Assembly (NCBI GenBank): GCA_002420235.1
Contig: DIHQ01000006.1
Coordinates: 1 to 8,371, forward strand
Direction of reading: 5' to 3'
Origin: Flavobacteriales bacterium UBA5692
Lineage (GTDB): Bacteria; Bacteroidota; Bacteroidia; Flavobacteriales_D; Sanyastnellaceae
Length of the DNA stretch: 8,371 nucleotides
Shown: in pieces, positions 1 through 5,594 of the stretch
How positions within the stretch are numbered: the stretch's first letter is position 1
Layout of the letters: each line of letters opens with the position of its first letter
Position numbers and translations under genes: made by a program
Notes under the pieces: model-generated
Database searches by the model: none
Told to the model about the DNA's origin: nothing
What the model saw: only the letters and a program-made list of their open reading frames with translations

Positions 1-198
1 CGAAAGATAGCCCCCACGTGGTTAGGGGAGCGCCCTGGAACTGAGAAGGACCAGCCGCCAGTAGACCATTGCAATGCATAAACGCTGATGAATGAAGGAA
101 AACCGGAATCCGCTGCAAAGCGGAAGAAGGGAATCTATCAACTCAGGAGAAGCGGGTAACCGTTAATCCAACGCTTGAAATGGCGAATCATGGGCTGA

Positions 199-210
199 GG
201 GTGTAAACCC
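199..210 (+). other. RNA hairpin with GNRA (GUAA) tetraloop
   Basis: GGGT and ACCC pair perfectly around the four-base loop GTAA. GNRA loops commonly dock into helical receptors in large structured RNAs such as group II introns and RNase P RNA. Just downstream, GCTTCCC at 214-220 pairs with GGGAAGC at 284-290, so this hairpin sits next to a long-range helix. Confidence 0.6.
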
Positions 211-337
211 AAAGCTTCCCGTGCTAAACGGGTTGCTGAGAATGCAAATGACAAGCTAAAGACAAGCATACCGTGTGCCTAATGGGAAGCGTTTGGTCCG
301 CCAATCCTCCCGCATCGCTTGCGATGAAGCCGCGGAG

Positions 338-382
338 GAACCGCGTCGCAGTTAGAAGTCAAATTCCAACTCGGCGCGGTTC
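338..382 (+). terminator. Strong hairpin with T-rich tail, possible intrinsic terminator
   Basis: GAACCGCG at 338-345 pairs perfectly with CGCGGTTC at 375-382. Inside it AGTT 350-353 pairs with AACT 368-371 and GAA 355-357 with TTC 364-366, around a six-base loop. The hairpin is followed by TTTGATTTT, a broken T tract. It marks the 3' limit of the densely structured segment and may terminate that RNA. The internal loop and interrupted T tract make it an imperfect terminator; it could equally be one more domain of the structured RNA. Confidence 0.4.
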
Positions 383-390
383 TTTGATTT

Positions 391-929
391 TAAGATATTG
401 TAAATCCGATGGTCTTACTGGATCTTAATCGTACGATGCATTCAACTGTATCAACGAAGATGCAAATCACGTGCACAATTGATATACGAGCAATGTTCAC
501 GGATTTTCAAATTTCCTCTGCTTTAAGTTGTATGACAAACCGGTGAGCTAACGCCTGAGACACAGCGTGGATGATTCAGTTTAAAGGATGGCTCGATTTT
601 TCCTTACCGAATCAGATGACAGGACCGTGACGCCCACAAAAGGAACACAAGTTGAGGTAATAGTGATCTGATTGAAGTATTGGCTAGTGATTGTGTAAAC
701 AAACAATTAGCCAAAAACTAGGATGTAAGTGGATACGGCTTGAAATATTGCGACTGAAACCATTGGATTTTTCAGGATGCGCCAGACTGGTTTGCGTTAA
801 TGATATTCACTAATCCTTGACGAGCAGGATGACATCGGAAAAATGGGTTTTGGACAATGGAAGTAAGCAAGCAGTAAAGAACAGTTAGTACACTCAGAAC
901 AAACTAAATTTCAGCGCTGTTGGACATCC
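391..929. other. Gene-free region upstream of the photolyase homologue
   Basis: About 540 bases without a credible coding region, tRNA or repeat array. It is AT-richer than the segment before it and lacks its dense helices. A good inverted repeat lies at 680-714. A weaker imperfect hairpin spans 573-613 (GATTC/GAATC outside, AAGGA/TCCTT inside). No clear Bacteroidota promoter (TTTG with TAnnTTTG at suitable spacing) was found ahead of the gene at 930, although the promoter for that gene presumably lies here. Confidence 0.6.
680..714. repeat. Inverted repeat / hairpin in the photolyase upstream region
   Basis: TTGGCTA at 680-686 and TAGCCAA at 708-714 are perfect reverse complements. Inside them ATTGT 690-694 pairs with ACAAT 703-707, leaving an eight-base loop and a three-base bulge (GTG, 687-689). 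Twelve pairs in 35 bases is more than the surrounding sequence shows. No T tract follows on the + strand, so it is not an obvious terminator in that direction. It could be an operator-like site or a remnant of a small mobile element. Confidence 0.4.
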
Positions 930-2426
930 ATGCAGTATAGCCATTCGAACCGTGGAATTGACGTTGTATGGTTCAAGCGAGACCTCCGAATCCGTGATCA
1001 CACCCCACTCGCCAATGCCTTGAGCCGAGGAAGACAGGTGCTCCTGCTGCATATTTACGAGCCAACGGACCTCGCTCACCTCACTACAAGTAATCGCCAT
1101 TTGACTTTTCGGTGGCAAGCTTGGACTGCTTTATGTAAAGAAGTACGGGCGCTTAACTGGCCAGTGCAGACGGCTGTGCTTCATGCTCCTGCTTTAGATG
1201 TCCTGAAGTACTTGCACGAAGTATCTGGCATCCGGGCCTTATACAGCTACCAGGAGACAGGTCTTGCCCACACTTTTATTCGCGATCAAGCCATCACCCG
1301 TTGGGTCCGAATAAATGAAATCCCATGGCATGAGCAACGTCAGCAGGCTATATACCGTGGTTTAAAGCACCGGAAAAAATGGGCCAATGACTGGCATAAT
1401 ACCATGCGTGGTGGGTTGACTCGAGCGTCCCCAGGTCCAAATCTTGAGCGGTTCGAAGTTCCGGAATGGCCGCCGGGGTGGGCTTGTGTCGAAACTCCTC
1501 ACGTCACACATTGCAACGACCCTGGAGGCTGTGGACCTTTTCAAAAGGGTGGAGAGCGCGAGGCCCGACGTTACCTTCAAACATTTTTTGAGGGTCGCGT
1601 CAAAGGTTACCGGCGCCAAATTGGTCGGCCACTGGAGAGTCGTAAATCGTGCAGTCGTCTTTCGCCCTATTTAGCTTGGGGCTGCTTAAGTATGCGGCAA
1701 GTATACCAAACCTTCCAAAATGCTGATGTTCCGCGTGCAAAAATGGACCTCAAAGCCTTTGGTAGTCGCTTGCGTTGGCAAGGGCATTTCATACAGAAGT
1801 TTGAATCGGAGTGTCGCATCGAGTTTGAAAGTGTGAACCGCGGGTATGCAGATTTCCCTTATCACGGTACTCCCGAATCCCTTGCGGCGTGGAAAGAAGG
1901 GAAGACGGGTATTCCGCTTGTGGATGCCTGTATGCGGTGCGTCATAAATACTGGGTACTTAAACTTCCGTATGCGGGCCATGTTGGTCAGTTTTCTAACG
2001 CATCATTTGGATCATCCGTGGCAGGCTGGCGTGGAACATTTGGCACGCTGCTTCCTCGATTTTGAGCCGGGCATTCATTTCAGTCAATTTCAAATGCAAG
2101 CCGGTGTTACGGGAATCAATACAATTCGCATCTACAATCCGGTTAAACAGAGTATGGAGCGGGATTCAGAAGGATTATTTATCAGGGAATGGGTGCCGGA
2201 ATTGGTAAAAATGCCTATTGAATACCTTCATTCGCCGTGGACCCAACCGCCGATGGAACGATTGTGGAGCGGTCTGGACTTGACTTATGCAGATCCCATC
2301 GTCTCTGTTGAATCGGCGGGACGCGCAGCCAGGGAGAAACTTTGGAAGTTCAAAAAAACCAATGCTGTTCGTGAAGAAGCCACGCGCATTCTTCGGATTC
2401 ACGTCGCTCCTTCATCACTGGATTGA
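930..2426 (+). CDS. Cryptochrome/photolyase-family FAD flavoprotein
   Basis: A 498-residue protein of the DNA photolyase/cryptochrome superfamily, at about full length for the family. The N-terminal alpha/beta domain opens with the typical WFKRDLRIRDH stretch (residues 14-24). The C-terminal FAD-binding domain shows the phosphate-binding SRLSPYLAWG (242-251), the KTGIPLVDACMR stretch (325-336), and the YNPVKQS and WVPEL motifs (402-408, 421-425). Family members use FAD and blue light to repair UV dimers or to sense light. Hand alignment to E. coli photolyase is ungapped from the KTG motif to the FAD pocket. It keeps the middle electron-transfer Trp (W364) but places Y311 and F387 at the other two triad positions. 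The dimer-contacting Glu, Asn, Met and second Trp become R280, F346, A350 and M389; W283 is kept. Repair activity is therefore uncertain, although this replaced set looks typical of a Bacteroidota/cyanobacterial subgroup. The ATG at 930 is chosen because the family's first strand starts about ten residues later; no ribosome-binding site is visible. Confidence 0.93.
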   Translation: MQYSHSNRGIDVVWFKRDLRIRDHTPLANALSRGRQVLLLHIYEPTDLAHLTTSNRHLTFRWQAWTALCKEVRALNWPVQTAVLHAPALDVLKYLHEVSGIRALYSYQETGLAHTFIRDQAITRWVRINEIPWHEQRQQAIYRGLKHRKKWANDWHNTMRGGLTRASPGPNLERFEVPEWPPGWACVETPHVTHCNDPGGCGPFQKGGEREARRYLQTFFEGRVKGYRRQIGRPLESRKSCSRLSPYLAWGCLSMRQVYQTFQNADVPRAKMDLKAFGSRLRWQGHFIQKFESECRIEFESVNRGYADFPYHGTPESLAAWKEGKTGIPLVDACMRCVINTGYLNFRMRAMLVSFLTHHLDHPWQAGVEHLARCFLDFEPGIHFSQFQMQAGVTGINTIRIYNPVKQSMERDSEGLFIREWVPELVKMPIEYLHSPWTQPPMERLWSGLDLTYADPIVSVESAGRAAREKLWKFKKTNAVREEATRILRIHVAPSSLD

Positions 2427-2447
2427 TTGCTGCATCTTTGCGGTATT

Positions 2448-3584
2448 ATGAAGCCAAGTTTAAGGTGTTTCAGTGCATTAATTTTGTTGAGAATAACGGG
2501 GTGCTGCGCCCCTTCAACTACAGCCGATGACATTTTCATTGTCCAGTTCGAGTTATATGCTCCAGGAATTACGGTAAAGCCTTTTTTGGCAGGTAGTTCA
2601 ATTGCCCTGGGGGAATGGCGATCTGACGGTGTGGTTCTGGAGCCGATTGGTGATGATACCTACAGAGGATCCTTTCAAGTACCTGCAGTCGAGGTGGAGT
2701 GCAAATTAACGCTTGGGTCATGGGCCACTGAAGCTCTCGATGTGGATGGCTTCTTGCGAACCAATCGAATCTTGCAAATAGCTTCCGACACCCTTTTGCG
2801 CGACACGGTGTTTGCGTGGAATGAGGGAACTGCCACCTCGCGGACCTTCGGCCAAGTAACCGGATACGTGAAAGAACTAGGAGAATTGCCGATTCAGGAT
2901 TTGATTCCCCGAAATATTTGGGCATGGTCACCTGATGATGGCCAAGAAGTCACCGCTGTTTTACTCATGAACGACGGACGTAACCTTTTCGATCCAACCA
3001 TATCCAATTTTGGTGTGGATTGGGGTGTGGATGAAGTTGCAACTGGATTGCTGGAAGATGGCATCTCGATAGCTATTCTTGGCATCGATTGCACAGAAGA
3101 TCGCTTTTCCGAATACAGTTGGACACGGAATGGGAGAAGTTATGTGAAATGGCTAGCAAGTGAGGGCAAAAAACTGGCAATTTCGCAGTTCAACTGCGCT
3201 GGAAACGTTCAGTTTTATGTGGCCGGATCGTCCATGGGTGGATTGATATCTCTCATTGCGTTGTCCCAATATCCCGACGCATTCGACGGAGCCATATGCA
3301 TGTCACCGGCATTTGCGTATAAGGGCTTCGATTATAGCGAAGTCCTAGCAGATCAGGAATTAAGTTTTACGCATCGGCCGGTTTGGATTGATAATGGAAC
3401 GGTGGGTTTAGAAACTGAACTCCAGCCGGGTATTGACCGCATGATAAAACTGCTAGATGCAGGAGGGGCATGTATGAAGATCAAGATATATCGAGGAGCA
3501 AGCCACTTTGAAGCGGATTGGGGTGAGCGTTTGGCAGAGGCCTTCACATGGGTTAACAGACAGGCGTGTTCGGGAAACCATTGA
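2448..3584 (+). CDS. Putative lipoprotein esterase, alpha/beta-hydrolase fold (PF00756-like) with N-terminal CBM20-like domain
   Basis: A 378-residue protein if started at ATG 2448; an in-frame TTG at 2427 directly abuts the upstream stop but only adds seven residues. The N-terminus ends in an ITGC lipobox (Cys19), suggesting a lipid-anchored envelope protein, although an Arg interrupts the hydrophobic stretch. Roughly residues 27-112 look like the beta-sandwich (CBM20/48-like) module often fused to these hydrolases, including LGEW and KLTLGSW. The hydrolase part follows: NDGRNLFD (176-183, matching the family's HDGQN-type loop), nucleophile elbow GSSMG with Ser262, a probable acid region at DNGT (315-318), and the catalytic His353 in SHFEADW. 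The family hydrolyses carboxyl esters such as acyl-sugars, siderophores or feruloyl esters; the substrate here cannot be told. The gene lies 21 bases after the photolyase homologue on the same strand and is probably cotranscribed with it. Confidence 0.85.
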   Translation: MKPSLRCFSALILLRITGCCAPSTTADDIFIVQFELYAPGITVKPFLAGSSIALGEWRSDGVVLEPIGDDTYRGSFQVPAVEVECKLTLGSWATEALDVDGFLRTNRILQIASDTLLRDTVFAWNEGTATSRTFGQVTGYVKELGELPIQDLIPRNIWAWSPDDGQEVTAVLLMNDGRNLFDPTISNFGVDWGVDEVATGLLEDGISIAILGIDCTEDRFSEYSWTRNGRSYVKWLASEGKKLAISQFNCAGNVQFYVAGSSMGGLISLIALSQYPDAFDGAICMSPAFAYKGFDYSEVLADQELSFTHRPVWIDNGTVGLETELQPGIDRMIKLLDAGGACMKIKIYRGASHFEADWGERLAEAFTWVNRQACSGNH

Positions 3585-3678
3585 ACATTATCTGTATATT
3601 CGATTTTCACTCCTTGCGATAGGGTCGTTGGATTGTTCCTGTTTTTGATGCGGGATCTCTGACAGAATCATCAGGTGC

Positions 3679-4599
3679 ATGCGTTTATTTGATTTTGCCT
3701 TTGTTCCGAATTATCCGGAGCCTTTAGATCGACTCAAAGCTTTGGCCGCCAACGAACATTGGGGCAAGAACGGTCGAATGCTTAGAAGCTACTTTAACCA
3801 CATGTTTGAAAAAGTTATGGAGGATGGCCTTTTGAGCGTTCATTCGGATTGCCAATCTGCAGTGTTTCATACAGGCCTTACGACCAGAAATGAGAAAGAT
3901 ATTTATGCAGTTTTTTGTCCTAATAAGCGAGACGATGCTCAGGAGTGGTTTCTTCGAGGTTTCAGTACTAAGGACGGAATAGGGCTAGGAGACATCTTGC
4001 AAGGATATGACGATTTACCTTTTCGTCCCCGCTTTATCACGCATTCTGAGCAAGCATTTTATTCCTTGCAATCTGGAGGGCCTGAATGCGACTGGCCGAG
4101 CATTTTGGTGGAAAATGTAAGTCGCATCCCGCGCTACTTAATTCGTGAAGCAACTGAGGATCGGATTCTGTTGCCGGACATGCGCGTTGTCGGGAAAGAA
4201 AGATACATGGAGTATTTGGATGAGGCTGGCTTGAGTCTCAACAACGATGAAGGTATGGACCGTTTAGTGGCATGGTTTGAGGCTGCCCTAGATCGTGCTT
4301 TAGATCGACTTCACATGGATTATAAACTTGCCGTTCCATCCTGGTACGCAAAAGAGAAATGTGTGGTTTTAATGCTTCCGCTCCAGGTGCGCCAAAACGA
4401 CGTGAATGTCGTAATCACTGTGAAATGGGATGAACACCATGGCTGTTATCACGGCCTCAATTTGCTCACTTTGGAAATGGCCTATAACAACGCCCGTTTA
4501 ATCGCTCGACCTGAGGCGAGGTGGTTAATTGACGCAAACCATTCGCGTTTTAAACGAACTAGTGAAGGCCATCAATACCTTGGACGTAACGATCAATGA
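3679..4599 (+). CDS. DUF3825 domain-containing protein
   Basis: A 306-residue soluble protein without signal peptide or membrane segment. It matches the DUF3825 family over nearly its full length: an N-terminal helical part with a Trp-containing segment (HWGKNGRMLRSYFNHMFE, 27-44), the HTGL motif (64-67), a central AVPSWY (218-223), LPLQV (233-237), and the C-terminal hallmark LTLEMAYNNARLIARPE (263-279) ending near RWL. The molecular function of DUF3825 is unknown. About 23 residues extend beyond the conserved core, and most of that tail is encoded in the 41-base overlap with the convergent gene. The gene follows the esterase after 94 bases on the same strand, so it may be read from the same transcript or its own promoter; no convincing promoter was seen in the gap. 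The start ATG 3679 fits the usual family N-terminus (LFDFAF). Confidence 0.85.
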   Translation: MRLFDFAFVPNYPEPLDRLKALAANEHWGKNGRMLRSYFNHMFEKVMEDGLLSVHSDCQSAVFHTGLTTRNEKDIYAVFCPNKRDDAQEWFLRGFSTKDGIGLGDILQGYDDLPFRPRFITHSEQAFYSLQSGGPECDWPSILVENVSRIPRYLIREATEDRILLPDMRVVGKERYMEYLDEAGLSLNNDEGMDRLVAWFEAALDRALDRLHMDYKLAVPSWYAKEKCVVLMLPLQVRQNDVNVVITVKWDEHHGCYHGLNLLTLEMAYNNARLIARPEARWLIDANHSRFKRTSEGHQYLGRNDQ

Positions 4600-5305
4600 C
4601 GTCAAGGGAATCGCCGTATTCAGCACCCTCAAATCCAGACAATCCCTCATCTGGAATAAGCTCGAGGTAGCATCGGAGGAAACGGTTGGCCAACGGCCAA
4701 AATGACCAATGCCATTTTTCTTCCTGATACCCAGTGCGTCCGTTTTTCATGTCGCCATAAACCTGTACAAACCCAAATGATGCCGCGTTGTCCCTGAGCC
4801 AGGCATAAACAAATTTGCCAGTACCGCTCTCGAAATAACTGTTTTTCAGAGCATTCAAATCCACATCCGTCCCCCAATGGTGACGAGATGTTCCGGGCAT
4901 GGAGCTGTAGCGAAGGATTTCGGTGGCTCGCCTAGCCCCAGTAAAGCCCATAAACCGAGTGCTATTCCATTTTCCATTCCAAATGCGCCGTTGGTGAGAC
5001 CACGTTCGCATGGCCGAAATTACCTGGATGTCTATACCATCTTCGCGAGCTGCATCGGCCATGGCTTCTAAAGCATCCAAGGTCTCTGTTCTCAGGTAGA
5101 TGCCCGATTTCATAGTGAGATGGTTAGGAACCAGAGAAAAAGCTGGGCTATCAGCGGGATTGACATCACCTTTTAAGGCTGCCTGCGTAATGCAAGAACA
5201 ATCTGATTGCGCGAAAACAAACGAATGCAACAGAAGCAACAAACCGAAAACAACAGCGGTCATTTTCCAAGCCGAATTCATACTATAAATCTCGTTCAAA
5301 ATCAT
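4559..5305 (-). CDS. Secreted zinc D-alanyl-D-alanine carboxypeptidase, VanY-like (peptidase M15)
   Basis: A 248-residue minus-strand protein. The hydrophobic segment at about residues 16-32, followed by FAQSD, looks like a signal peptide cleaved near Ala32, so it acts in the periplasm on peptidoglycan stem peptides. The M15 motifs are complete: SRHHWGTDVD (140-149) supplies zinc ligands His142 and Asp149, and EKWHW (196-200) supplies catalytic Glu196 and the third ligand His199. SAMRTWSHQRRIW (97-109) matches the usual upstream segment. Family members remove the terminal D-Ala from stem peptides, in wall remodelling or recycling. Two cysteines (36 and 38) follow the predicted cleavage site. 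The start is ambiguous: ATG at 5305 has AGGA four bases upstream, while ATG at 5281 (Met9) gives a more conventional signal peptide. Its stop lies inside the convergent DUF3825 gene, giving a 41-base tail-to-tail overlap. Confidence 0.92.
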   Translation of the reverse strand: MILNEIYSMNSAWKMTAVVFGLLLLLHSFVFAQSDCSCITQAALKGDVNPADSPAFSLVPNHLTMKSGIYLRTETLDALEAMADAAREDGIDIQVISAMRTWSHQRRIWNGKWNSTRFMGFTGARRATEILRYSSMPGTSRHHWGTDVDLNALKNSYFESGTGKFVYAWLRDNAASFGFVQVYGDMKNGRTGYQEEKWHWSFWPLANRFLRCYLELIPDEGLSGFEGAEYGDSLDVIDRYVQGIDGLH

Positions 5306-5594
5306 TTTTCCTAAGAAGAAGATAATTTTCCTGTTACATCTAATTCGTTAAAAAGGTCCACAGGTATAAATCCCAGGTTTTGAGCGATTGCTCCAAACCA
5401 ATTGTAGATTTTAGAAATGGCGCATTTGATGATGCAGAAGGGTATACCGCGATTTAATGGAAAGTAAAACATATACTTTGTCCAGCTGATCGCCTTAACT
5501 CAGCAGCCTCATCGATGCTGGCAACTAAGGTTCAAAACCAAAATAAATGAAGTGCATTAGCAACTAAAAATCGCCGACATACGTATGCGATATC
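5306..5594. promoter_or_regulatory. Divergent intergenic region between the VanY-like gene and the lipoprotein gene
   Basis: This 289-base, AT-rich interval separates two divergently transcribed genes and should hold promoters for both. On the + strand two weak matches to the Bacteroidota primary promoter (TTTG, then TAnnTTTG) can be seen: TTTTG at 5378-5382 with TAGATTTT at 5405-5412, a slightly long spacer of 22 bases, and a degenerate -7-like box ending in TTTG at 5477-5480. Neither is a clean match. No tRNA, repeat array or riboswitch was recognised. Confidence 0.35.

Larger units (their letters stand above)
1..385 (+). ncRNA. Structured RNA-like segment, possible 5' part of a group II intron (domain I)
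   Basis: No protein is encoded here, but the + strand carries many compact helices. Seen directly: CTGG 35-38 with CCAG 51-54; TCCGC 109-113 with GCGGA 120-124; AAGCG 150-154 with CGCTT 172-176; GGGT 199-202 and ACCC 207-210 closing a GTAA (GNRA) loop; GCTTCCC 214-220 with GGGAAGC 284-290, enclosing ACGG 228-231/CCGT 271-274 and TGCT 234-237/AGCA 265-268; TTGG 293-296 and CCAA 301-304 closing a TCCG (UNCG) loop; CATCG 313-317 and CGATG 322-326 closing a CTTG loop inside CCTCC 306-310/GGAGG 334-338; and the hairpin at 338-382. The tetraloops are of the stable type only when read on this strand. Purine-rich joining segments and the stretch around 233-268 recall domain I of mitochondrial-like group II introns, and the first bases could follow a GUG as in the GUGYG intron start. 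No reverse transcriptase or domain V was found. The RNA character is fairly well supported; the intron identity is a guess from memory. Confidence 0.45.

Noticed and set aside
1..385. tmRNA, RNase P RNA or rRNA fragment
   Set aside because: The conserved RNase P core (GAGGAAAGUCC-type), the tmRNA tRNA-like ends with CCA, and recognisable rRNA motifs are all absent.
791..819. Bacteroidota promoter (TTTG at 791-794, TAATCCTTG at 811-819) for the photolyase homologue
   Set aside because: The spacer is too short and the -7 box does not fit TAnnTTTG.
391..929. Group II intron domains V/VI completing the left-end RNA
   Set aside because: No short hairpin with the AGC/GUUC ends and a GAAA loop could be found, nor a bulged-A branch helix, so a complete intron is not supported.
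894..1118. Minus-strand 74-codon open frame overlapping the photolyase start
   Set aside because: It lies mostly opposite a well-supported gene, has no recognisable domain, and looks like a shadow frame.
3585..3678. Terminator or promoter between the esterase and the DUF3825 gene
   Set aside because: No stable hairpin with a T tract and no convincing TTTG/TAnnTTTG pair could be found in the 94 bases.
4877..5288. Two short + strand open frames opposite the VanY-like gene
   Set aside because: The opposite strand encodes complete catalytic motifs of a known peptidase family; these frames show no domain or start signal.
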